This document shows, one piece after another, positions 55,320 to 64,000 of a stretch of 64,000 nt of DNA. The stretch comes from Rickettsia typhi. Its GTDB lineage: Bacteria > Pseudomonadota > Alphaproteobacteria > Rickettsiales > Rickettsiaceae. Below the pieces are notes generated by a model. It was not told the DNA's origin, did no database searches, and saw only the letters and a program-made list of their open reading frames with translations. The translations under genes and the position numbers were made by a program. The stretch lies in assembly GCA_945865485.1 (NCBI GenBank), contig CAMBEC010000004.1:62001-126000 (forward strand), in the 5' to 3' direction. The first letter of the stretch is position 1, and each line of letters starts with the position of its first letter.

Positions 55320-56708
55320 ATGAAGCTATCACTATTTAACTCATTAACAAGGAAAAGAGAAACTTTCATTCCTATAGATGATAATTTGGTTAAAATGTAT
55401 GTTTGTGGGCCTACAGTTTATGATCATCCGCATATTGGCAATGCAAGGTCGGTAGTAGTTTATGATATACTCTACCGTATATTAATCAAACTCTTTGGCA
55501 AAAACCATGTTATATACGTTAGAAATATAACAGATATTGATGATAAGATAATAGATAAAGCTGTCCAGGACGAGATTACCATTGCAGAACTGACAAAAAA
55601 AACTACGGAATATTTTCATCAAGATATGGACTATCTTTCTTGCCTTAGACCAAATTTTGAACCAAGAGCAACTGATCATGTTCAAGATATGATAAATATA
55701 ATAGATCTTCTTCTTGCTAAGGAAGTTGCTTATAAAGCAGCAGACCATGTTTATTTTGATGTTACAAAAGCAACCGATTATGCCAAACTGTCTGGTCAGT
55801 CTTTTGATGAGTTATTTAATTCTGTTCGGATAGATAGCAGTGAAGGTAAAAAAAATCCTGGAGACTTTGTCCTATGGAAACCAGCTAAAGTAGAGGAAGA
55901 TGTTTCTGCAAAGTTTGATAGCCTTTACGGTGTTGGCAGGCCTGGGTGGCATATTGAATGTTCGGCCATGAGTCATAAATTTCTTGGGGAAACCTTTGAT
56001 ATTCACGGTGGTGGAGTTGATTTAGTTTTTCCTCATCATACTAATGAAATTGCTCAAAGTCGCTCTGCTTTTAGTGGATCAGAATATGCAAAAACTTGGG
56101 TTCACAACGGGTTTTTAACGGTGAATCATGAAAAAATGAGTAAGTCTCTTGGCAACTTCACTACGGTGAAAGACTTAATTAATAAAGGAATAAGGGGGGA
56201 TGTAGCAAGGCTATTCTTGCTGGGTAATCATTATCGTAAGCCTTTAGACTACAATGATAAAGCTATAAATGATGCAAATCAAATGATCACCTATTGGTAT
56301 AGAGCCATAGAGCCCATAGAAGCGAAAACTAAGTGTAATGAAAGCCAAATATCTAGTGAATTTATGGGCGCCTTGTTTGAAGATATGAATACCCACAAGG
56401 CAATAAAGATTATCAATGATCATGCAAAGGAAATCTATTTGTCAAAAACGGATGACATAAAGATTGAATATGCCTCAAAATTGCTTAGCTGCGCTCGTTT
56501 TATTGGACTAATGAATGCCTCGTGTAATGAATGGTTTTACTCTCATGTAGATTCAGACAAAGTAGAAAAACTAATAAAAGAGAGAAAACTAGCTAAGGAA
56601 GCAAAAAACTGGCCACTTGCTGATAGTATAAGAAATAAGCTATTAAATAGTGATATAGTTATTGAAGATAAGGCAGATGGTTCAACCACTTGGAAGAAAA
56701 AAACTTAA
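55320..56708 (+). CDS. cysS: Cysteinyl-tRNA synthetase
   Basis: This class I synthetase charges tRNA-Cys. The 462-residue protein has Cys29 (MYVCGPTVYDHPHIGNAR) in the zinc and HIGH region, the zinc-ligand segment PGWHIECSAMSHKFLG, the FPHHTNEIAQS block, and the KMSKS loop (EKMSKSLGNF). Length and domains are normal. It starts on the plus strand, divergent from the histidine kinase, with a 71-bp shared promoter gap. Confidence 0.97.
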   Translation: MKLSLFNSLTRKRETFIPIDDNLVKMYVCGPTVYDHPHIGNARSVVVYDILYRILIKLFGKNHVIYVRNITDIDDKIIDKAVQDEITIAELTKKTTEYFHQDMDYLSCLRPNFEPRATDHVQDMINIIDLLLAKEVAYKAADHVYFDVTKATDYAKLSGQSFDELFNSVRIDSSEGKKNPGDFVLWKPAKVEEDVSAKFDSLYGVGRPGWHIECSAMSHKFLGETFDIHGGGVDLVFPHHTNEIAQSRSAFSGSEYAKTWVHNGFLTVNHEKMSKSLGNFTTVKDLINKGIRGDVARLFLLGNHYRKPLDYNDKAINDANQMITYWYRAIEPIEAKTKCNESQISSEFMGALFEDMNTHKAIKIINDHAKEIYLSKTDDIKIEYASKLLSCARFIGLMNASCNEWFYSHVDSDKVEKLIKERKLAKEAKNWPLADSIRNKLLNSDIVIEDKADGSTTWKKKT

Positions 56709-56810
56709 TATATGTAGTGCACCATTAATGATGTTTGAAAAATTGCTTGATAAAAACACTTAAAATCTTTATAAGTACACTATCAATAAAAAATTAACAA
56801 AGGTTTATAT

Positions 56811-57233
56811 ATGACGACTGAATATACTTTTTCTATTATTAAACCAGATGCTACAAAAAGAAACTTGATTGGTAAAATTAATTCTTATCTGGAAAATGCT
56901 GGCCTCAAAATTGTTGCTCAAAAAATGGTTAGATTGCAGGAGTCGCAAGCTAAAGAATTTTATGCTGAACATAAAGAAAGGCCATTTTTTGCTAGTTTAA
57001 TTACTTACATTACTTCTGGTCCTGTAGTCCTTCAGGTTCTTAAAGGAGAAGGTGCTGTAATGAAAAATAGAGAAATAATGGGAGCTACTAATCCTGCAGA
57101 GGCAAAAGCTGGTACTATTAGAAAAGATTTTGCTGAAGATATTGAAGCAAACAGTATTCATGGATCTGATAGTCTTGATAGTGCCAAGAAAGAAATTAAC
57201 TTCTTTTTTTCCAAAGAAGAAATTGTTGAGTAA
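56811..57233 (+). CDS. ndk: Nucleoside diphosphate kinase
   Basis: The enzyme moves the gamma phosphate between nucleoside triphosphates through phospho-His117 ([12 protein letters not shown]). The 140-residue protein has the N-terminal [15 protein letters not shown] segment and [16 protein letters not shown]. Length matches the family. A gap of 188 bp with no recognisable gene precedes mnmG. Confidence 0.97.
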   Translation: MTTEYTFSIIKPDATKRNLIGKINSYLENAGLKIVAQKMVRLQESQAKEFYAEHKERPFFASLITYITSGPVVLQVLKGEGAVMKNREIMGATNPAEAKAGTIRKDFAEDIEANSIHGSDSLDSAKKEINFFFSKEEIVE

Positions 57234-57421
57234 AACCAATTCTTTAAAGTTAGGTTGATTAGTGGCTGGGTTAGATTGTTTGGTATTCGCCTCTCTTTAT
57301 GGGTTCTTTGACTTTATTCTTAGCGCATAATATAATTAATTCACTTATATTGGCACCTGACCTGTATCATGGGCAAAGTTCTGCACATTAACAATTGAAT
57401 AAAATAACTTTATCTTAACTA

Positions 57422-59299
57422 ATGAGCAATCAGTTTCACGTGAAAAAAAAATATGATGTAGTAATTATCGGAGGTGGTCATGCTGGAGCTGAGGCGGCGG
57501 CGGCATCGGCTCGTTCTGGTGCTGATACGCTTCTGATTACGCTTAAGCGAGATAATTTAGGTGAAATGTCCTGTAATCCAGCTATAGGTGGTGTGGCTAA
57601 AGGAATTTTGGTTAAAGAAGTGGATGCTTTAGATGGTCTTATGGGAAGGGTTATAGATAAGGCTGGTATACATTATAAGATGCTGAACGAAAGTAAAGGG
57701 CCTGCGGTTTGGGGACCAAGAGCGCAGGCGGACAGAGCCTTATATAAAGTGGCGATGGCTTCAGAGTTATCAACTTATCCTAACCTAACTATATTATATG
57801 ATTCGGTTGAAGATCTGGAAATAATAGATAACAGAATTCAGTCAGTTGTTACTAAAGTCCATGGCATTATTGAATGTAAGAGTGTAGTACTTACGACGGG
57901 TACTTTTTTATCCGGTATGATTCATATTGGGGATAAAACAATTCCTGCGGGTAGAGTTGGCGAGGCTCCATCATATGGTTTGTCAAATACCCTTAAAAAT
58001 CTAAATTTTGCAGTTGGAAGATTAAAGACCGGCACCCCAGCTCGAATAGATGGAACAACAATCGATTACTCTCGGATAGAGAGGCAACCTGGGGATGTTG
58101 TGCCTCGTCCGTTTTCAGAAATGACAGATAAAGTTATTGTTCCCCAAATTGATTGCTTTATTACGAAAACAACTCAAAAAACCCATGATATAATAAGAGC
58201 TAATCTTAATAAGTCTGCAATGTATTCTGGTCAAATAACAGGTATAGGGCCAAGGTATTGCCCTTCAATTGAAGATAAAATAGTTAGGTTCAGTTCTAAA
58301 GAAAGTCATCAAATTTTTTTGGAACCAGAAGGGTTGAATGATAATACGGTATATCCTAACGGAATATCTACATCCTTACCAGAAGACGTTCAGGAAGATT
58401 TTATTAGAACTATTATAGGTTTAGAAAGCGTTAAGATTTTAAGACCAGGGTATGCTATTGAATATGATTTTGTAGACCCTAGAGAATTAAAACATACACT
58501 TGAAACAAAAAGAGTAAAAGGGTTGTTCTTAGCGGGTCAAATAAATGGCACTACTGGCTACGAAGAGGCCGGCGCTCAGGGACTTGTGGCTGGAATTAAT
58601 GCTGCTTTATCGTGTTTTAATAAGGGAGAATTTGTTCTTACCAGGGCTGATGCATATATTGGTGTCATGATTGATGATTTGATTAATTTTGGTACCACTG
58701 AACCTTATAGAATGTTTACGTCTAGGTCTGAGTATAGGCTATCTCTTAGGGCTGATAATGCCGACCTTAGGCTTACTCCTAAGGGAATTGAATATGGGGT
58801 TATTTCTCCTCAACGTCGTAGCGCCTTTGAGTTAAAGCTGGAAACTTTAGAGCAAGCAAGAAATGTGCTGAATGCAAGAACAATAACGACTAGCCAATTG
58901 GCCAACCTCGGCGTAAATGTATCTCAGGATGGCTCAAAAAGGACGGCCTATCAAGTTCTCGGTCTACCAAATTTTGGTATAGAAGAAACAAAAAAAATAT
59001 TTCCAGAAATCGATAATTTAGATTTAAAGGCTCTAAATTATATGTATATTGAATCAAAATATTCATCATATTTAAAGAGACAGGATATGGATATTAAATT
59101 GTTTAAAGATGAAGAGAATTATAAAATTCCAGAAAATCTTGATTATTTATCTATTCATAGTCTATCGAATGAAATTAGAGAAAAACTATCCTTCCATAAA
59201 CCTTCTACCTTGGGGGCCGCCCGTAGAATTTCTGGAGTTACCCCTGCTGCATTGACAGCAGTACTAATTTACCTAAAGACAAATTATGTTGGATGCTGA
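57422..59299 (+). CDS. mnmG: tRNA uridine-5-carboxymethylaminomethyl modification enzyme MnmG
   Basis: With MnmE it installs the cmnm5 group on U34 of several tRNAs, using FAD and methylene-tetrahydrofolate. The 625-residue protein has the FAD-binding [10 protein letters not shown], the [12 protein letters not shown] signature, and [17 protein letters not shown]. Its fourth to eighth codons contain a parS-like palindrome. It begins the mnmG-rsmG-parA-parB gene set and overlaps rsmG by 14 bp. Confidence 0.97.
   Translation: MSNQFHVKKKYDVVIIGGGHAGAEAAAASARSGADTLLITLKRDNLGEMSCNPAIGGVAKGILVKEVDALDGLMGRVIDKAGIHYKMLNESKGPAVWGPRAQADRALYKVAMASELSTYPNLTILYDSVEDLEIIDNRIQSVVTKVHGIIECKSVVLTTGTFLSGMIHIGDKTIPAGRVGEAPSYGLSNTLKNLNFAVGRLKTGTPARIDGTTIDYSRIERQPGDVVPRPFSEMTDKVIVPQIDCFITKTTQKTHDIIRANLNKSAMYSGQITGIGPRYCPSIEDKIVRFSSKESHQIFLEPEGLNDNTVYPNGISTSLPEDVQEDFIRTIIGLESVKILRPGYAIEYDFVDPRELKHTLETKRVKGLFLAGQINGTTGYEEAGAQGLVAGINAALSCFNKGEFVLTRADAYIGVMIDDLINFGTTEPYRMFTSRSEYRLSLRADNADLRLTPKGIEYGVISPQRRSAFELKLETLEQARNVLNARTITTSQLANLGVNVSQDGSKRTAYQVLGLPNFGIEETKKIFPEIDNLDLKALNYMYIESKYSSYLKRQDMDIKLFKDEENYKIPENLDYLSIHSLSNEIREKLSFHKPSTLGAARRISGVTPAALTAVLIYLKTNYVGC
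57432..57447. promoter_or_regulatory. parS: parS-like site within the start of mnmG
   Basis: GTTTCACGTGAAA at 57433-57445 is the core of the ParB binding site TGTTTCACGTGAAACA; 14 of 16 positions match. It is inside the mnmG coding sequence, about 3.3 kb before parB. Confidence 0.7.
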
Positions 59300-59885
59300 G
59301 GTTGTTTCACGTGAAAATAAGGATAAGTTACGACAGTATATTGACTTATTAATTAAGTGGAATAAAGCAATAAATCTAGTGTCCTCAAACAGTATTAAAG
59401 ACATAGAGCGAAGACATATATTAGATTCTATACAATTATTAAATTACATCGAGAAAAAAGATATATCAGTTTTAGACCTAGGTTCTGGCGCTGGGTTACC
59501 AGGGGTTGTTTTATCAATTTGTGGCATAAAAAAAATGGTGTTGGTTGAGAGTGACGAAAGAAAAGCAGCATTTTTGTTACAAGCTTCAAAAATATCCCCC
59601 GAATTGATTGAGATAAAGAATAGGAGAGCGGAAACTTTACCTGCGGGTTCTTATGATGTAGTAATTTCTAGGGCTTTCGCAGATTTAGGTTCTATATTTA
59701 ATTACTGCAAGAGTATAGAAGTAAAAGAAAAATTTCTTTTACTTAAAGGAAAAACATATGAAGACGAAATAATTCAAGCTAGAAAACACTGGTTGTTTAA
59801 AGTTAAAATTCATGATAGCATCACTTCCATCGAAGGAAAAATTCTTGAAATCACTAATTTAAAGCCACATACACATGAGCGCTAA
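59286..59885 (+). CDS. rsmG: 16S rRNA (guanine-N7) methyltransferase RsmG
   Basis: RsmG methylates G527 of 16S rRNA. The 199-residue protein has the S-adenosylmethionine loop [17 protein letters not shown] and the IWN-type N-terminal helix region ([13 protein letters not shown]). The start ATG at 59286 overlaps mnmG by 14 bp. A parS-like sequence lies in its first 11 codons. It precedes parA, overlapping by 11 bp. Confidence 0.95.
   Translation: MLDAEVVSRENKDKLRQYIDLLIKWNKAINLVSSNSIKDIERRHILDSIQLLNYIEKKDISVLDLGSGAGLPGVVLSICGIKKMVLVESDERKAAFLLQASKISPELIEIKNRRAETLPAGSYDVVISRAFADLGSIFNYCKSIEVKEKFLLLKGKTYEDEIIQARKHWLFKVKIHDSITSIEGKILEITNLKPHTHER
59303..59318. promoter_or_regulatory. parS: parS-like site within the start of rsmG
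   Basis: TGTTTCACGTGAAAAT matches 14 of 16 positions of the parS consensus TGTTTCACGTGAAACA, with the palindromic core intact. It is in frame within rsmG and 1.9 kb from the site at 57432. Confidence 0.75.
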
Positions 59886-60669
59886 AATTGTAGCTATTGT
59901 TAATCAAAAAGGTGGAGTAGGTAAAACTACAACTGCTGTAAATCTGGCTACGATTATTGCTGTTATGAATAAAAGAGTGCTGCTTATAGATCTTGATTCA
60001 CAAGGCAATAGTAGTAGCGGTCTTGGTATAAGGCAAGAAGGAAGGAAAATTACCACTTATCATGTTTTTTGTGGACTTGAAACTATTGAAAAGGCAATTC
60101 TTGATACAGAAATTCCTAAATTATCGATTATTACTTCAAATACTAACCTGGCTGCGGTTGAAATAGATTTGATAAATAGGATTGATAGAGAAATGGTTTT
60201 AAAAAATTGCTTGGAATCAGTTCGGGATAGATTTGATTATATTATTATTGATTGCCCCCCATCATTAAATTTACTGACCTTAAACGCTCTTGTAGCCTGC
60301 CATGAAGTTGTTATTCCTATGCTCTGCGAATTTTATTCTCTTGAGGGTTTAAGTCACCTACTTAAGACTATCGAGATTGTAGAAAAAAGATTGAACCCGG
60401 ATATCAAAATTGGCGGAGTGTTATTTACTATGTATGACAAGAGGAATAGATTAACGGAACAGGTGGAACGTGATGTGAGATCCTGTCTTGGGCGCATAGT
60501 ATTCAATACAACTATTCCACGAAATGTAAGAGTTTCAGAAGCTCCTTCTCATGGGAAAGCGGCGATAATATATGATTATAAATGCTCTGGATCTCAAGCT
60601 TATATTAATTTAGCAAAAGAAATGATGGCTAGAGAAAAGCAAGGTATTCGCCAAGTAGTATCAGCGTAA
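59875..60669 (+). CDS. parA: Chromosome partitioning ATPase ParA (Soj)
   Basis: The 264-residue Walker-type ATPase moves origins by interacting with ParB bound at parS. It has the deviant Walker A KGGVGKTTTAVNLA near residues 12-25, IDLDSQGNSSSG, and IIIDCPPSLNLLTLNAL. Length is normal for chromosomal ParA. It overlaps rsmG by 11 bp and precedes parB by 26 bp. Confidence 0.97.
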   Translation: MSAKIVAIVNQKGGVGKTTTAVNLATIIAVMNKRVLLIDLDSQGNSSSGLGIRQEGRKITTYHVFCGLETIEKAILDTEIPKLSIITSNTNLAAVEIDLINRIDREMVLKNCLESVRDRFDYIIIDCPPSLNLLTLNALVACHEVVIPMLCEFYSLEGLSHLLKTIEIVEKRLNPDIKIGGVLFTMYDKRNRLTEQVERDVRSCLGRIVFNTTIPRNVRVSEAPSHGKAAIIYDYKCSGSQAYINLAKEMMAREKQGIRQVVSA

Positions 60670-60695
60670 ACTAAAATAAACACGAAGGATTCATT

Positions 60696-61547
60696 ATGAG
60701 AAATAGAGCATTAGGAAGAGGTTTATCTTCTTTGCTTAATGAGGAAATAATTCCAATTGAGATAGCTGCTTCTAGCAACAATATTGATCTTGATTTAATT
60801 GAGGCCAATCAGGATCAGCCAAGAAAATACTTTGATGAAGAGAAAATAAAAGAGCTTGCTGATTCGATTATTAGTCATGGATTAGTACAGCCAATTATAG
60901 TAAATAAGAGTTCTACTGGTAAATATAAGATAATTGCTGGTGAGAGAAGATTTAGGGCTTGTAAGATTGCGGGATTAAGGCAGATTCCTGTTATAATAAA
61001 GGATTTAACTGAAAAAGAAATTTTAGAAATAGCTTTAATTGAGAACATACAACGCCAGGAATTAAGTGCTATTGAAGAAGCGGAAGGTTTTCAAAAACTT
61101 ATTAATGAATATGGTTATAGCCAAGGTGAGCTAGCGGTTGTTGTTGGCAAAAGTCGAAGCCATGTTGCAAATTTATTAAGGCTAAACCAATTACCTGAGT
61201 CAATAAAATTTATGATCAATAATGGTCAGTTAAGTATGGGCCATGCTAGATGTTTAATAGGTCTTGAAAATGCTGAAGAAATAGCAGCTAAAATACTAGC
61301 CAATGATCTGAATGTGAGGCAAGTAGAAGAATTAGTAAGCAATAGAAAAAGGAAGGACAAAACTGATAATTCTTATATTAAAGGAAAAGATAAAGTTGTT
61401 GACGATGATTTGGTCATGCTTGGCCAATCTTTGAGCGAGAAATTTGGGGTGAAAGTAGTTGTTGAAAATTCTTGGAATGGCGGTAGAATAAGCTTTCATT
61501 ATAGTAATTTGGAAGAACTTGACTTTATTTTAACTAGGCTTAATTAA
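60696..61547 (+). CDS. parB: Chromosome partitioning protein ParB (Spo0J)
   Basis: The 283-residue DNA-binding CTPase family protein has [13 protein letters not shown] at the N terminus, the CTP-binding [30 protein letters not shown], and a helix-turn-helix ([20 protein letters not shown]) that reads parS. The C-terminal dimerisation domain follows a Lys-rich linker. Two parS-like sites lie 1.4-3.3 kb upstream. It is followed by an aldolase gene after 2 bp. Confidence 0.97.
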   Translation: MRNRALGRGLSSLLNEEIIPIEIAASSNNIDLDLIEANQDQPRKYFDEEKIKELADSIISHGLVQPIIVNKSSTGKYKIIAGERRFRACKIAGLRQIPVIIKDLTEKEILEIALIENIQRQELSAIEEAEGFQKLINEYGYSQGELAVVVGKSRSHVANLLRLNQLPESIKFMINNGQLSMGHARCLIGLENAEEIAAKILANDLNVRQVEELVSNRKRKDKTDNSYIKGKDKVVDDDLVMLGQSLSEKFGVKVVVENSWNGGRISFHYSNLEELDFILTRLN

Positions 61548-61549
61548 TT

Positions 61550-62200
61550 ATGGAAATATTTTTAGACAGTGTTGATCTTACTGAGATTAAGAAATATCAT
61601 ATGTATAATATTGTTGACGGTATAACAACAAACCCTTCGCTAATGGCGAATTCTAAGATGGATTTTTATGAGACGATCAATTCAATTTGTAAGATAGTTA
61701 AAGGTGATGTTAGTGTTGAAGTTGCCTCAAATGATTTCGAAGAAATGGTAAAAGAAGGGAATAAAATATTAGAGGTTGCTCCTAATATTGTAGTAAAGCT
61801 TCCTATGACTTGGGATGGGCTTAAAGCCTGTAAATATTTTCGAGATGGTGGTAATAAGGTAAATATGACTTTATGTTTTTCTCCAAACCAAGCATTATTA
61901 GCTGCAAAAAATGGGGCCACTTATATTTCCCCGTTTATTGGTAGGCTTGAAGATATTGGTGAAGATGGAATGCAACTAATTGCTGACATCCGAAATATTT
62001 ATAACAATTATGACTTTAAAACTAAAATACTTGCAGCATCTATAAGAACCACAGAACACGTATTCGAGGCCGCATTATGCGGAGCAGATGTTGTTACTAT
62101 CCCAGCTAAAATACTTTCTCAGTTAGTTGAGCATGACCTTACCAGTAAGGGGCTTGAGAAGTTTAATCAAGACTGGGAAAAATCCGGGATGAAAATTTAA
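61550..62200 (+). CDS. Transaldolase/fructose-6-phosphate aldolase-type protein
   Basis: The 216-residue protein is in the small transaldolase family. The Schiff-base Lys is Lys83 ([12 protein letters not shown]), and the N-terminal [10 protein letters not shown] and the [14 protein letters not shown] segment are present. It may act as a transaldolase in the pentose phosphate pathway or as a fructose-6-phosphate aldolase; the small size does not tell them apart. It follows parB by 2 bp and may be translated from the same transcript. Confidence 0.88.
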   Translation: MEIFLDSVDLTEIKKYHMYNIVDGITTNPSLMANSKMDFYETINSICKIVKGDVSVEVASNDFEEMVKEGNKILEVAPNIVVKLPMTWDGLKACKYFRDGGNKVNMTLCFSPNQALLAAKNGATYISPFIGRLEDIGEDGMQLIADIRNIYNNYDFKTKILAASIRTTEHVFEAALCGADVVTIPAKILSQLVEHDLTSKGLEKFNQDWEKSGMKI

Positions 62201-62221
62201 TTTAATTTATAAGGAAAGATA

Positions 62222-63889
62222 ATGTCGTATCAGTACGTATATGTAATGAAAGGCTTGAGTAAGTCAATTAATGGTAAGCAGATCCTCAAAGAAACTTGGT
62301 TATCTTTTTTGCCTGGAGCTAAAATAGGTATAATAGGTCATAACGGTGCTGGTAAGTCGACATTGTTGAAAATAATGGCTGGTTTAGATAAAGAATATGA
62401 GGGAGAAGCTTTTGTTGCTGATGGGGTAAAAATCGGGCATTTATCGCAGGAACCTCATTTGGATACAAGTAAAAATGTGTTTGAAAACATTATGGATGGG
62501 CTAGCAGAAAAAAAAGCTCTAATTGATGAATTTAATGAAGTAAGTTCTAAATTTGCTGAAGAAATGACGGATGATGAGATGAATGATCTTCTGATCAGAC
62601 AGGCTGATTTGCAAGAGAAAATAGACGCGTGTGATGGTTGGAGTATTGAAAGGGAAGTGGAAATGGCAATGAGTGCGCTTCGTTGTCCGCCAAAAGATGC
62701 TGATGTTACAAAGATTTCTGGTGGAGAAAAAAGAAGAGTTGCGCTTTGTAAGTTGCTTTTAGAAAGGCCGGGGATGTTGTTACTGGATGAGCCAACGAAC
62801 CACCTGGACGCTGAATCAGTATCTTGGCTTGAAAATTTCTTGAAGGATTATAAAGGAACCGTTGTTGCAATTACTCACGATCGTTATTTTTTGGATAATG
62901 TTGCTGAGTGGATTTTGGAAATTGATCATGGAAAGTGTGTACCATGGCATTCGAATTATTCTGCTTGGTTAAAGCAAAAACAGGAGAAATTATCACTTGA
63001 GGAAAAAGAAGAAGGTGATCGTTCCAAGCAGCTTAAGCGAGAGCTTGAGTGGGTGCAACAATCACCAAAAGCTCGGCAAGCTAAGAGTAAAGCAAGGATT
63101 AATGCATATCAAGAGTTACTTAGCAAGAAGCGCGATGCTAGTAATGGTACTGCGCAGATAATTATTCCAAATGGCCCAAGGCTTGGAGATTTGGTGATTG
63201 AAGTTGAGAATTTATCTAAGAAGTTTGGTGATAGAGCGTTATTAACAGATTTTAATTTCCGTGTCCCACGTGGTGCTATTGTAGGAATTGTTGGACCTAA
63301 TGGTGCTGGTAAGTCGACATTGTTTAATATGATTACTGGTAAGCTAAAGCCAGACGCTGGTAGAGTTAATATTGGTGATACAGTTAAGCTTGGTTATGTG
63401 GACCAGTCTCGTGATCATTTAGACGATAATAAAAATGTTTGGGAAGAAATTTCTGAAGGACTCGAAGTTCTTGAACTTGGCGAAACATCCATTAAAAGTA
63501 GAGCCTATTGCTCAGCATTTAATTTCAAAGGAGCGCAGCAACAAAAGAAAGTTGGCCAACTCTCTGGTGGTGAGCGTAATAGGGTGCATCTGGCAAAATT
63601 GCTTAAGGAAGGGGCTAATGTTATTTTACTTGATGAACCGTCCAATGATTTAGACGTGGATACGCTAAGAGCTCTTGAGGATGCGATACTTGACTTTGCT
63701 GGCTGTGTATTTGTAATTAGCCACGATCGCTGGTTCCTAGACAGAATTGCCACCCATATAATTTCTTATGATAAAGATGGAAGCGCTACTTGGTTTGAGG
63801 GTAATTATGAAGATTATCATAATTACATGATTAATATAGTAGGTGAAGATACAAAGAATCCAAAATATAGGCATAAGAAATTGGTTTAG
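62222..63889 (+). CDS. ettA: Energy-dependent translational throttle protein EttA (ABC-F)
   Basis: The 555-residue ABC-F protein binds the ribosomal E site and gates early translation by ATP/ADP ratio. It has two ATPase domains (GHNGAGKST ... SGGEKRRVALC ... LLLDEPTNHLD and GPNGAGKST ... SGGERNRVHLA ... ILLDEPSNDLD) joined by a charged linker with the PtIM signature region (LEWVQQSPKARQAKSKARI). It has no membrane domain. The gene is 21 bp after the aldolase gene. Downstream 63890-64000 shows nothing. Confidence 0.95.
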   Translation: MSYQYVYVMKGLSKSINGKQILKETWLSFLPGAKIGIIGHNGAGKSTLLKIMAGLDKEYEGEAFVADGVKIGHLSQEPHLDTSKNVFENIMDGLAEKKALIDEFNEVSSKFAEEMTDDEMNDLLIRQADLQEKIDACDGWSIEREVEMAMSALRCPPKDADVTKISGGEKRRVALCKLLLERPGMLLLDEPTNHLDAESVSWLENFLKDYKGTVVAITHDRYFLDNVAEWILEIDHGKCVPWHSNYSAWLKQKQEKLSLEEKEEGDRSKQLKRELEWVQQSPKARQAKSKARINAYQELLSKKRDASNGTAQIIIPNGPRLGDLVIEVENLSKKFGDRALLTDFNFRVPRGAIVGIVGPNGAGKSTLFNMITGKLKPDAGRVNIGDTVKLGYVDQSRDHLDDNKNVWEEISEGLEVLELGETSIKSRAYCSAFNFKGAQQQKKVGQLSGGERNRVHLAKLLKEGANVILLDEPSNDLDVDTLRALEDAILDFAGCVFVISHDRWFLDRIATHIISYDKDGSATWFEGNYEDYHNYMINIVGEDTKNPKYRHKKLV

Positions 63890-64000
63890 AAAAATCAGTT
63901 GTTAGTTTTTTAGAATATTTTTGAATTAGTAGTTTTAAGATATGGTAAGGCTAGTGGATCATAGGTAAGATGTGAGGCTACGATTTAACACTACTCACCC

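Overview
The window is AT-rich bacterial DNA with compact genes, an alphaproteobacterial heme, lipid A and ATP synthase gene set, and many intergenic palindromic repeats. Gene content and order point to an obligate intracellular member of the Rickettsiales, probably Rickettsiaceae. The main clues are hemE facing the pyruvate-phosphate-dikinase regulatory gene across an origin-like gap (the Rickettsia/Caulobacter arrangement), lpxD-fabZ-lpxA-lpxI, atpI-B-E-b'-b, and mnmG-rsmG-parA-parB. This assignment is inferred from gene content, not from a phylogeny.

Layout. 1-8.6 kb: a minus-strand run (transporter-like membrane protein, SBP-TRIC fusion, CBU_0592-like protein, serS, tatC, cvpA, folate cyclo-ligase, dnaQ, coaE, ppsR) plus a plus-strand tRNA-Ser. 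8.65-9.01 kb: probable replication origin with two perfect DnaA boxes. 9-13.4 kb: hemE-hemH-hemJ, def, fmt. 13.4-16.2 kb: repeats and two accessory proteins. 16.2-19.3 kb: lipid A/fatty acid operon. 19.4-22.6 kb: a paralog of the 13.9 kb protein, a His-rich lipoprotein and a DegP-like protease. 22.7-32 kb: dnaK, dnaJ, tRNA-Glu, tatA, bamD, recN, a SIMPL protein, sucCD. 32-34.6 kb: repeat, CatB-type acetyltransferase, an unknown protein, tRNA-Thr. 34.7-41 kb: anmK, pal, a DsbA-like lipoprotein, ATP synthase Fo genes. 41.4-50 kb: the main accessory region, with a frameshifted manC, manB, two small unknown proteins, an ELM1-like protein, cspA, a YopJ-like effector candidate and a large unknown protein. 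50-55.2 kb: cell-shape genes mrdA, mreD, rodA with a histidine kinase. 55.3-63.9 kb: cysS, ndk, mnmG, rsmG, parA, parB, a transaldolase-like aldolase, ettA.

How it fits together. The core genes describe a Gram-negative envelope (lipid A, Pal, BamD, Tat, elongasome, peptidoglycan salvage), oxidative energy metabolism (succinyl-CoA synthetase, Fo, heme) and chromosome maintenance (origin, ParAB with parS-like sites inside mnmG and rsmG). The accessory genes suggest host interaction: a protein with His/Asp/Gln/Cys spacing matching YopJ acetyltransferases, and a small protein whose first residues match the histone H3 tail.

Several intergenic gaps are filled by miniature elements of about 170-260 bp, some with AACTATGGATAAG-type inverted ends and most with a strong internal hairpin. 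One sits inside the ATP synthase gene cluster and one lies directly after the fmt stop codon. No transposase, CRISPR array or rRNA gene was seen.
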